Positions 26,034 through 38,386 of a stretch of 39,560 bases of DNA are shown here, piece after piece; the first letter of the stretch is position 1, and the number at the start of each line of letters is the position of its first letter. The DNA is from Bacillota bacterium (GTDB taxonomy: Bacteria; Bacillota; DTU025). The stretch is taken from positions 1 through 39,560 of the forward strand of contig JAQVXE010000011.1 in the NCBI GenBank assembly GCA_028709305.1, in the 5' to 3' direction. The notes below the pieces were generated by a model, which was given only the letters and a program-made list of their open reading frames with translations, did no database searches and was not told the DNA's origin. The translations under genes were made by a program, and so were the position numbers.

Positions 26034-27032
26034 ATGAAAGAACGACATCCCAAGAATCCTTGCAGCCTGCATGGGGGCGGTGATCCGCGGTCATTCATAG
26101 AGCAGGCGGTATGTTCAATATCACAGCAAGTGGGTTCGGATCGAGCCGTCTGCGGACTATCAGGCGGAGTCGACTCATCCGTCGCTGCGGTGCTTGTCCA
26201 CCGCGCCATAGGCGCCAATCTCACATGCATCTTTGTTGACAACGGTCTTCTAAGGAAGGGCGAAGCCGAAGATGTGGAGAAGGTTTTCCGTGACCACTAC
26301 CATATGAACCTTGTGGTTGTGGATGCTCGGGAGCGGTTCTTGGGGAAACTCCAAGGCGTTATAGATCCCGAAAAGAAAAGGAAGATCATTGGTACAGAGT
26401 TCATACGGGTCTTCGAAGAAGAATCTGAGAAGCTGGGGCATGTGCCCTATCTGGTGCAGGGGACTCTCTTGCCCGACGTGATCGAGAGCGTTTCAAGCAA
26501 GAAACCTGGAGTGAAGGTGAAGTCCCATCACAATGTGGGTGGGCTTCCCGAAGACCTCAGATTTGAGCTTGTGGAGCCGCTGAGGACGCTTTACAAGGAT
26601 GATGTCCGCCTTATCGGGACGGAGTTGGGGCTTCCTGACACCATAGTCAAGAGGCAGCCGTTTCCAGGACCAGGGCTGGCTGTACGGATCATTGGAGAGG
26701 TGACCCAAGAACGGCTGGAGGTTCTCAGAGAGGCCGATGCCATAGTGCGTGAGGAAATCGGTAAGCTTCCTGAGGCAGATGAACTGTGGCAGTATTTTGC
26801 GGTTCTTCCTGCGATCCGCAGCACCGGAGTGAGCGATAGCGACCGCACCTATTCCTACCCCATAGCCATCAGGGCGGTGAAGAGCCCAGACGGAATGAGC
26901 GCGGATTGGGCAAGGCTTCCGTATGCCGCCCTGGAGGAGATTAGCCGGCGCATTGTTGATGAAGTGCCCGGGGTCAACCGGGTCGTCTACGACATCACTC
27001 CGAAACCGCCGGCCACTATTGAGTGGGAGTAG
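26034..27032 (+). CDS. guaA: GMP synthase ATP-pyrophosphatase subunit (no glutaminase domain)
   Basis: This 332-residue protein corresponds to the C-terminal two thirds of GMP synthase, which adenylates XMP and aminates it to GMP. The PP-loop LSGGVDSS is at 42-49. The [37 protein letters not shown]-like ([13 protein letters not shown]) and the C-terminal dimerisation segment [13 protein letters not shown] are intact. The N-terminal glutamine amidotransferase domain of about 190 residues found in usual bacterial GuaA is missing: upstream DNA is hpt. The layout resembles the archaeal split enzyme, in which a separate GuaAa supplies ammonia. No GuaAa is seen in the window. Confidence 0.93.
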   Translation: MKERHPKNPCSLHGGGDPRSFIEQAVCSISQQVGSDRAVCGLSGGVDSSVAAVLVHRAIGANLTCIFVDNGLLRKGEAEDVEKVFRDHYHMNLVVVDARERFLGKLQGVIDPEKKRKIIGTEFIRVFEEESEKLGHVPYLVQGTLLPDVIESVSSKKPGVKVKSHHNVGGLPEDLRFELVEPLRTLYKDDVRLIGTELGLPDTIVKRQPFPGPGLAVRIIGEVTQERLEVLREADAIVREEIGKLPEADELWQYFAVLPAIRSTGVSDSDRTYSYPIAIRAVKSPDGMSADWARLPYAALEEISRRIVDEVPGVNRVVYDITPKPPATIEWE

Positions 27033-27041
27033 GGATAGGAA

Positions 27042-27932
27042 TTGAAATCGTGGCGGTTGCGGCCGTCCAGGTCAGTCTTGGCCGACCTAAGCCTGGTGGG
27101 GATATGCGTCATATGGGGAACGAGTTTCGCTATAGTTAAGAGCGTGGTCGGCGACACGAACCCGGCCACTTTCATTGCTGCAAGGTTTGCGCTCGCTGCG
27201 GCGCTTCTCGGGCTCATTGCTGGTCGGCGCCTGCGCAAGCTGGATCGGCAGTTATGGAAGGCAGGATTCGTGCTTGCAGTCCCCCTTATGCTGGGGTTTT
27301 TGACCCAAACCTACGGACTGCAGGGAACAACTGCGTCAAAGGCCGGGTTCATAACGGGAATGCACGTGGTGTTTACGCCCTTCCTCGAGCGAAAAGTTCT
27401 CAAGAATCGCATTATGCCATACCAGACGACAGGCGTTGGCGTTGCAGTTGCAGGGCTTGGATTGCTCATGCTGGACAGGTTATCGCCTCCAACATACGGC
27501 GATCTCCTTGTTCTTGCATGTGCATTTTGCTTTGCTGTCCACATAATCCTCCTCGCCAGGTATTCGCCGACCATGGACGGCTTGCTCCTGTCATTCACGC
27601 AGATGGCATGGGCTGCGGTCTTTTCGGTGTTGGCTGCAGGATCCGATGTAGTTCAGATACTCCAATTCGATAAGGATCTGGTTCTCTCCGTAGCCTACCT
27701 TGGTGCGACAGGAACAGCCCTTGCGTACCTCGTCCAGACCACGGCTCAAAAATATACGCCGCCTACACGGGCAGCCCTGATACTCCAGACCGAACCGGTG
27801 TTTGCATCTATCTTTGCACGGCTATGGTTGGGAGAGCGTTTCAGCATGCAGCAGGCGATTGGGGCCATTCTCATACTGGCCGGCATTCTTCTGTGCCAGG
27901 CAGGCGATATCAGACGATCCAGGGAGGTGTGA
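27042..27932 (+). CDS. EamA-family (DMT superfamily) transporter
   Basis: This 296-residue inner-membrane protein has ten predicted hydrophobic helices arranged as two EamA repeats. The first begins with LVGICVIWGTSFAIVKS and the second near LLVLACAFCFAVHIILL, ending in RLWLGERFSMQQAIGAILILAGI. Family members export or import small metabolites such as amino acids, nucleotides or drugs; the substrate cannot be determined. The TTG at 27042 follows AGGGATAGGA closely, and no better start is nearby. It is followed after 4 bases by tldD. Confidence 0.9.
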   Translation: MKSWRLRPSRSVLADLSLVGICVIWGTSFAIVKSVVGDTNPATFIAARFALAAALLGLIAGRRLRKLDRQLWKAGFVLAVPLMLGFLTQTYGLQGTTASKAGFITGMHVVFTPFLERKVLKNRIMPYQTTGVGVAVAGLGLLMLDRLSPPTYGDLLVLACAFCFAVHIILLARYSPTMDGLLLSFTQMAWAAVFSVLAAGSDVVQILQFDKDLVLSVAYLGATGTALAYLVQTTAQKYTPPTRAALILQTEPVFASIFARLWLGERFSMQQAIGAILILAGILLCQAGDIRRSREV

Positions 27933-27936
27933 TGAT

Positions 27937-29382
27937 TTGAGGATACTGGAGATTGCACTCGACAGTGCCCGTCGCGCTGGAGCAGGGTTTGCAGACGTCC
28001 GGATTCTGCTTCAGGAGGAAGAGGGGCTTTCGGTCCGCAATGGCCTTGTGGAACAGGCTGCAAGCAGCCTGTCGCATGGCATAGGCGTTAGGGCTCTCGT
28101 AGATGGGGCATGGGGGTTTGCCGCAAGCTGTACTGTGAGCGAAGGCGAAGCTGCCAGAGTTGCTGAAGAAGCTGTGGCGATTGCAAGGGCAAGCGCGACG
28201 GTGAGAAAGCGTGACGTTAATCTTGCACCACTCGATCCGGTAGTGGCTGAATGGGAGTCTCCATGCGCCATAGATCCCTGGTCAGTGCCGAGGGCTCGAA
28301 AGATAGATCTTCTCAGGGAAGCTTGCAGTCGCGCAAGGTTGGGTGGAAGTGATGTTCGGTATGCGGCAGCATACATGAGAGCAATAAGGGACGACAAGGC
28401 TTATGCCAGTACTGAAGGGGCACGCATACGGCAAAGGACTACTGTGACGTCGGCGGGAGTCAGGGCGATAGCACTGGGCAATGGCGAGATGCAGGTCAGA
28501 TCGTATCCTGGAACCTTTGAGGGCAATGTGAGGCAGGCCGGATACGAATGGATAGAAGAGATCGACATTGCAGGAGCTGCCGCGGAGACTGGAAAGCAGG
28601 CTCAGGCTCTTCTTTCGGCGGAGCAGTGCCCTGAGATGGAGACCACTCTGATACTGGGAACCAATCAGCTTGCGCTTCAGATACATGAATCGTGCGGGCA
28701 TCCTACTGAATTGGATCGAGTCTACGGCAGTGAAGCGTCATATGCGGGAACAAGCTTCCTTGGCCCTGATAAACTGGGGAATTTCAAATACGGATCTGAC
28801 TTGGTCAACATATATGCTGATTCTACGATTCCGGGAGGGCTTGGTACCTTCGCGTATGATGATGAAGGGGTCGCCTCTGGCAGAACCGACTTGGTTAGGA
28901 AAGGCACCTTTGAGGCATATCTGATGTCAAGGGAGACAGCTGCACGGCTTGGCAAGGTCAGTAATGGCTGCATGAGAGCGAGCGGATGGGACAGGATGCC
29001 CATCATACGGATGACCAACATATGCCTTGAACCGGGAGATGAAACTCTTGAATCCCTCATTCGCGGCACCGATGACGGCATATTCATGGACGGGATAAAG
29101 AGCTGGAGTATCGATGATAGGCGTTTGAACTTCCAATTTGGGACCGAAATCGGCTGGCGAATACGCAATGGTCAGCTTGCTGAGATGGTGAAGAACCCGA
29201 CCTACACAGGGATAACGCCCCAGTTTTGGAATTCCTGCGATGGCATCGCCGGGCCCGATGAATGGGTGCTTTGGGGAGTGCCCAACTGCGGGAAGGGCGA
29301 ACCTAGCCAGATCATGCTGGTCGGGCATGGCACTGCGCCTGCAAGGTTCAGGAATATAAAGGTAGGTGTCGGAAGATGGTAG
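27937..29382 (+). CDS. tldD: TldD-type metalloprotease subunit
   Basis: TldD forms a heterodimer with TldE that degrades unfolded peptides and, in some bacteria, matures peptide toxins such as microcin B17. The 481-residue protein contains the catalytic zinc motif HESCGH (250-255), followed by a glutamate region. It also has the GTFAYDDEGV and MSRETAARLG segments typical of TldD. The TTG at 27937 is preceded by GGGAGGTG at good spacing. A longer frame from 27802 overlaps the transporter and is excluded. The 3' end overlaps tldE by 7 bases. Confidence 0.94.
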   Translation: MRILEIALDSARRAGAGFADVRILLQEEEGLSVRNGLVEQAASSLSHGIGVRALVDGAWGFAASCTVSEGEAARVAEEAVAIARASATVRKRDVNLAPLDPVVAEWESPCAIDPWSVPRARKIDLLREACSRARLGGSDVRYAAAYMRAIRDDKAYASTEGARIRQRTTVTSAGVRAIALGNGEMQVRSYPGTFEGNVRQAGYEWIEEIDIAGAAAETGKQAQALLSAEQCPEMETTLILGTNQLALQIHESCGHPTELDRVYGSEASYAGTSFLGPDKLGNFKYGSDLVNIYADSTIPGGLGTFAYDDEGVASGRTDLVRKGTFEAYLMSRETAARLGKVSNGCMRASGWDRMPIIRMTNICLEPGDETLESLIRGTDDGIFMDGIKSWSIDDRRLNFQFGTEIGWRIRNGQLAEMVKNPTYTGITPQFWNSCDGIAGPDEWVLWGVPNCGKGEPSQIMLVGHGTAPARFRNIKVGVGRW

Positions 29383-30731
29383 GCGAGGAGCGCGCACGCG
29401 AAGTAGTTGAGGCAGCTATCACAGCCTGCAGATCCGATGCTGCCGAAGCGGTGCTCAGGTGTGAGGTTGATAACCTGACCAGGTTTGCGAACTCCGAGAT
29501 TCACCAAAACACTTCGGTTGTAGCTGCCACGTTATACGTGCGCGCCGTGTGCGGCACGCGCGAGGGGTGGGCAACGACTAATCAGTTGACTGCGGAGGCG
29601 GCCCAGGAGACCGCGGCGCGGGCGGTGGAGATCGCCATGGTTCAGCCTGAGAATCCCGATTTTCCGGGTCTGGCAGGGCCGGCGACATACGAGGAAGCTG
29701 ACGGTTACGATGAGGATACGGCGTCGCTGTCATCCAGGGAGAGAGCAGCGCTTGTGCAGGAGATCGTAGCTTCGGCCGACACGCACCAACTTATCGCATC
29801 CGGCGCGCTTCGCACCCGAGTTACCGGTACGGCAATTGCAAATTCCGAGGGCGTTCGTGCATGGATGCAAGGGTCAGATTCTGCAATTAGCACAGTCATA
29901 ATGACCGGGTACGATGCTGATGCCGGGTCAGGCTATGCGGAAGCGGCATCACGGTCCGTTAGCGATCTGGATGTGCGCAGCATTGGGGAGAGGGCTGTGG
30001 AAAAGTGTCTCTCATCAGTAAATCCCGGGAGCCTAGAGCCGGGCGAATACGAAGCCGTACTTGAGCCTGCCGCAGTTGTCGACTGCATGAACACCCTGGC
30101 GTACATGGGCATCAATGGGATATCATTCATAGAGGGAAGGAGTTATGCCAGTGGGCGAATCGGTTCCAAAGTAACTTCAGATATGGTGACTATCGAAGAT
30201 AACTGGCATGACCCAGGACTGCTGCCACTCCCCTTCGATCTCGAGGGGGTTCCGCGGCGTCCAGTAATGCTAATCGAGCGTGGCGTGGCCTCAGGCATGA
30301 TCTTCGACAGATTCTCTGCAAAGAAAGCGGAAACAGAGTCGACAGGGCATGCTCTTGTTGGCGGCGGTCTCCGTGGTGGCTATCCGTTGCACCTCGTGAT
30401 GAGCCCCGGTGAATCATCCCTTGAGGAGATGGTGGCAGGCACCAAGCGAGGCATTTACGTGACTCGGTTTAACTACACAAACGTTGTGCATCCGATAAAG
30501 ACTATTCTTACCGGGATGACACGGGATGGGACCTACCTTATTGAAGATGGTCGCATAGTTCGGCCGCTGCGGAACTTGAGGTTTACTGATTCAATACTTG
30601 ATGGGATTTTTGCAAACATAGTCGCCATGTCGCGCGATACGGAGCTGTTGCCGGTTGCCGGCGGCCGCGGGATATACCGGGCGCCTGCTATTAAGACGGC
30701 TAAGCTTAATTTCATAGGCACGACTGCGTAG
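29376..30731 (+). CDS. tldE: TldE/PmbA-type protease subunit
   Basis: The 451-residue protein is the partner subunit of TldD. It belongs to the TldD/PmbA family but lacks the HExxxH zinc motif, as expected for TldE. Family segments include RFANSEIHQN near the start and VTRFNYTNVVHPIKTILTGMTR near the end. The ATG at 29376 overlaps the tldD stop, so the two subunits are co-translated. No peptide-toxin precursor or RiPP maturation gene is near; a general peptidase role is most likely. Confidence 0.93.
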   Translation: MVGEERAREVVEAAITACRSDAAEAVLRCEVDNLTRFANSEIHQNTSVVAATLYVRAVCGTREGWATTNQLTAEAAQETAARAVEIAMVQPENPDFPGLAGPATYEEADGYDEDTASLSSRERAALVQEIVASADTHQLIASGALRTRVTGTAIANSEGVRAWMQGSDSAISTVIMTGYDADAGSGYAEAASRSVSDLDVRSIGERAVEKCLSSVNPGSLEPGEYEAVLEPAAVVDCMNTLAYMGINGISFIEGRSYASGRIGSKVTSDMVTIEDNWHDPGLLPLPFDLEGVPRRPVMLIERGVASGMIFDRFSAKKAETESTGHALVGGGLRGGYPLHLVMSPGESSLEEMVAGTKRGIYVTRFNYTNVVHPIKTILTGMTRDGTYLIEDGRIVRPLRNLRFTDSILDGIFANIVAMSRDTELLPVAGGRGIYRAPAIKTAKLNFIGTTA

Positions 30732-30755
30732 TGAAGAGGAGCTGACTTTGGACCC

Positions 30756-32234
30756 ATGAATGCGGATTCAACATCGACGAAAGACAGGAAAGTAAGGGTT
30801 AGGATTGCGCCGTCGCCCACAGGCAATTGCCACGTGGGAACGGCTCGCACCGCCCTGTACAACATGCTTTTTGCGCGGAAATACGGCGGCACATTCGTGC
30901 TCAGAATCGACAACACCGACCTTGAACGAAGCACCAAGGAGTCAGAGGAGGGCGTCCTTGAAGGGCTCAGATGGTTGGGCCTCCAATGGGATGAAGGGCC
31001 CGACATAGGAGGGCCTTACGGTCCATATCGCCAGCTGGAGCGGATGGACACCTACAAAGAGACTGTGGAGAAGCTGCTCTCAGAGGGAAAGGCTTATTAC
31101 TGCTATTGCAGCCCTTCCGAGCTTGAGGAGGAGCGTAAAGCGGCGTTGGCCGCCGGAAAGCCTCCTCGATATTCCGGTAAGTGCAGGGAACTTAGTCCTG
31201 CAGACCGCGCAAGGCTGGAGGCGGAAGGAAGAAAGCCTGTGGTTAGGCTTCGGGTCCCTGATACTACTATGTCTTTCGTCGACTTGATCCGTGGGCATCA
31301 GCAGAAGGACATGGCAGAGCGGGGAGATTTCATCATATTCAAGTCTGATGGGACTCCTGTATACAACTTCGCCACTGTTGTAGATGAGCACTACATGGAG
31401 ATGACCCACGTATTCAGAGCAGTGGAGCACCTGACCAATACCTTTGACCAGGTATGTGTCTATGAATCGATGGGATGGGAGCCTCCAAGATTCGGTCACC
31501 TAACCCTCATGCTCAACCCGGATCGCACCAAGATATCGAAGAGGGCAGGGGCGATCTACATTGGCGAGTTCAGGGAAATGGGCTACCTGCCTGAGGCCGT
31601 GAACAACTTCCTTGCGCTTCTCGGCTGGAACCCCGGCACAGAGCAGGAGATATTCAGCATGGATGAGCTCGTGGAGGCGTTCTCTGTCGATACCTTGTCG
31701 AAATCAGATGCGGTATTCGACATAAAGAAGCTGGATTGGTTCAACGGCGTCTACATCAGAAGCCTTACAGTGCCTGACCTGGCATCCAGGGTTCGTCCGT
31801 TCATGGAGGCTGCCGGATACTCAGCGGACGATGCCAGCTATTTGGAGCGGGCAGTTGCCCTCATCACAGACAGGATAGGGAAGCTTACTGAGGCGCCGGA
31901 CTTGCTCGGATTCCTCTTCGTGGACGATGTAGAGCTTGACCCAGCTGCACTCAAGACGAAGGCCAAGTTCTCTTACGCCGACATAGCGCGCGGCCTGAAG
32001 GCGTCAGCTGACGCGCTGGAGAAGGTGTCTGCATGGGAGCATGAACCGATAGAAAAGGCGCTGAGATCTACAGCAGCTGAGCTTGGTTGGAAGGCGGGCG
32101 AGCTGTTGATGCCTGTAAGGATTGCCGTCACTGGTTCCCGAGTCACTCCGCCTCTCTTCGAGAGCCTTGTGGTGCTCGGGCGCGACCGATCCTTGGCTCG
32201 AATCAGAAAAGCAATAGCCCTCTTGGAGGAATAG
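30756..32234 (+). CDS. gltX: Glutamate--tRNA ligase
   Basis: GltX is a class I synthetase charging tRNA-Glu and, in organisms using GatCAB, often tRNA-Gln as well. The 492-residue protein has the HIGH-equivalent PTGNCHVGTART (His26) and the KMSKS-equivalent TKISKRAG. A putative zinc-binding group in YYCYCSP...GKCRE is also seen. The HVGT, FRAVEHL and KISKR wording resembles the Thermus-type GluRS more than the E. coli type. The segment LRIDNTDLERS has Asp where RIEDTD is usual. A gatCAB operon lies downstream and makes a non-discriminating enzyme likely. The ATG at 30756 follows GAGGAG at rather long spacing. Confidence 0.95.
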   Translation: MNADSTSTKDRKVRVRIAPSPTGNCHVGTARTALYNMLFARKYGGTFVLRIDNTDLERSTKESEEGVLEGLRWLGLQWDEGPDIGGPYGPYRQLERMDTYKETVEKLLSEGKAYYCYCSPSELEEERKAALAAGKPPRYSGKCRELSPADRARLEAEGRKPVVRLRVPDTTMSFVDLIRGHQQKDMAERGDFIIFKSDGTPVYNFATVVDEHYMEMTHVFRAVEHLTNTFDQVCVYESMGWEPPRFGHLTLMLNPDRTKISKRAGAIYIGEFREMGYLPEAVNNFLALLGWNPGTEQEIFSMDELVEAFSVDTLSKSDAVFDIKKLDWFNGVYIRSLTVPDLASRVRPFMEAAGYSADDASYLERAVALITDRIGKLTEAPDLLGFLFVDDVELDPAALKTKAKFSYADIARGLKASADALEKVSAWEHEPIEKALRSTAAELGWKAGELLMPVRIAVTGSRVTPPLFESLVVLGRDRSLARIRKAIALLEE

Positions 32235-32238
32235 GCGC

Positions 32239-36580
<4,342 letters not shown>

Positions 36581-36581
36581 G

Positions 36582-36887
36582 TTGGGTGTTTCAAAGGAGG
36601 AGACAGCCCATATTGCTGAGTTGGCCAGATTGAGCTTGGATGAAGCAGAACTTGCCCAGGCTCAGTATGACCTTTCCGAGATAGTCAACTATGTGAACAA
36701 GATTGCCAGCTTGAACACGGACGGGGTAGCCCCGACCGTTCAGCCTTGCGCGGTTCCAAATGTGTGTCGTGAAGATGTGGTCCTCCCTTCACTCAGCCGT
36801 GAGGAGGCACTTGCCAATGCCCCTGACAGGCAAGGCGAGTTTCTCCGGGTTCCCAGCATCATGGAGGGGAAGGGGGTAGACGAATGA
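36582..36887 (+). CDS. gatC: Asp-tRNA(Asn)/Glu-tRNA(Gln) amidotransferase subunit C
   Basis: GatC is the small subunit that stabilises GatA in the GatCAB amidotransferase. The product is about 101 residues and shows the GatC pattern: VSKEETAHIAELARLSL, the DLSEIVNYVNKIASL helix and GVAPTVQP, with a C-terminal EFLRVPSIMEGKG. Start choice is uncertain: TTG 36582 gives the family-like GVSKEE N-terminus and follows GGTGGTGAG, while ATG 36567 overlaps ligA without a binding site. The stop overlaps gatA (ATGA). Confidence 0.93.
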   Translation: MGVSKEETAHIAELARLSLDEAELAQAQYDLSEIVNYVNKIASLNTDGVAPTVQPCAVPNVCREDVVLPSLSREEALANAPDRQGEFLRVPSIMEGKGVDE

Positions 36888-38386
36888 AGCTATGTGACAT
36901 GACAATTCATGAGCTTGCCGAGCTTTTGGAGGCGGGTGAAGTATCATCCAAAGAAATAACGGAGTCTGTCTTCGAACGGATTGACGGGGTAGAGGAATCA
37001 GTCGGCGCATATGTGACAGTCTTGAGCGATGAGGCGCTGGAGCAGGCAGATGCGGCGGACGAGCGAATAGCCCATGCCCGGAAATGCGGAGACTTCTCCG
37101 GCATTAGCCCCCTCACAGGGATTCCCTTGGCCCTGAAGGATAACATCTGCACCAAGGGTATCAGAACGACATGCTCGTCAAGAATGCTTGAGGACTTTGT
37201 GCCGCCATATGATGCCACCGTGGTAGAGCGCTTGCAGGGTTTGGGCGCAGTAATCGTTGGAAAGACCAACATGGACGAGTTTGCCATGGGCTCATCCACT
37301 GAGAATTCAGCATTCCACATTACTCGGAATCCCTGGGATCTCCAGAGAGTGCCGGGCGGGTCAAGCGGCGGATCTGCGGCGGCTGTTGCAGCCGGCGAGG
37401 CAATAGGTGCGCTGGGAACTGATACAGGGGGTTCGGTGCGTCAACCTGCTTCATTTTGCGGTTTGGTGGGTATGAAACCCACGCATGGAAGGGTGAGCAG
37501 GTACGGAGTAGTGGCGTTTTCATCCTCTCTAGATCAGGTTGGACCCATAGCGAAGGATGTTCGGGATTGCGCGATCATGTTGGCTGCCATATCAGGCCGT
37601 GACACGCGGGATGCCTCATGTTCACCGGAACCGGTTCCGGATTACTCCAGTTCTCTGAAGGCTAATATTGAAGGCCTCACAGTCGGAGTTCCTGCCGAGT
37701 TTCGTCATTCAGGGCTCGATAGCGGCATAAAAGAGCTTGTGGATGGCGCCGCTAGAATGCTGGAAGAGGCAGGTGCGAGAGTGGTTGAGGTGTCATTGCC
37801 CCATTCTGAGCACGCGATAGCAGCCTACTACCTCGTTTCCAGTGCAGAGGCCAGCTCGAACTTGGCACGCATCGATGGGATAAGGTATGGGTACAGAGCT
37901 GTGGACGCCTCTGACGTTCAGGAACTGATACGAAGGAGCAGGAGCGAGGCGTTCGGGCCTGAGGTGAAGCGCCGCATAATGCTGGGCACTCACGCTCTAA
38001 GCTCGAAACATTACGAGGAATACTACCTCAAGGCTCAGAAGGTGCGAACTCTGATCATTGGAGACATGAATGAAGCTTTCAAGAAATGTGACTGCATGAT
38101 TTGCCCCACATCTCCAACGGTGGCGTTCAAGGTAGGCGAGAAGCCCAATGACCCAGTGGCTGTCTACCTGATGGACATCTACACCACCATAGTCAATCTC
38201 ACAGGAGTGCCTGCGGTATCTGTACCATGCGGAGCCCTTGACGGGATGCCCGTTGGGGCCCAGCTAATAGGAAGAGCTTTTGACGAGGGCACACTGCTCA
38301 AAATCGCACATAGCCTGGAAAAGGCTTGCGCGATATCAGACAGGCGGGCACCGATTGCAGCCATGGATGGGAGGCGAGGCAAGTGA
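36884..38386 (+). CDS. gatA: Asp-tRNA(Asn)/Glu-tRNA(Gln) amidotransferase subunit A
   Basis: GatA is the amidase that releases ammonia from glutamine for transamidation of mischarged Glu-tRNA(Gln) or Asp-tRNA(Asn). The 500-residue amidase-signature protein contains the Ser-cisSer-Lys triad: Lys85 (LKDN), Ser160 (PGGSSGGS) and Ser184 (DTGGSVRQPA), with spacing identical to characterised GatA. It starts in the gatC stop and its own stop shares one base with the gatB ATG. Its presence indicates indirect synthesis of Gln-tRNA and/or Asn-tRNA. Confidence 0.97.
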   Translation: MKLCDMTIHELAELLEAGEVSSKEITESVFERIDGVEESVGAYVTVLSDEALEQADAADERIAHARKCGDFSGISPLTGIPLALKDNICTKGIRTTCSSRMLEDFVPPYDATVVERLQGLGAVIVGKTNMDEFAMGSSTENSAFHITRNPWDLQRVPGGSSGGSAAAVAAGEAIGALGTDTGGSVRQPASFCGLVGMKPTHGRVSRYGVVAFSSSLDQVGPIAKDVRDCAIMLAAISGRDTRDASCSPEPVPDYSSSLKANIEGLTVGVPAEFRHSGLDSGIKELVDGAARMLEEAGARVVEVSLPHSEHAIAAYYLVSSAEASSNLARIDGIRYGYRAVDASDVQELIRRSRSEAFGPEVKRRIMLGTHALSSKHYEEYYLKAQKVRTLIIGDMNEAFKKCDCMICPTSPTVAFKVGEKPNDPVAVYLMDIYTTIVNLTGVPAVSVPCGALDGMPVGAQLIGRAFDEGTLLKIAHSLEKACAISDRRAPIAAMDGRRGK

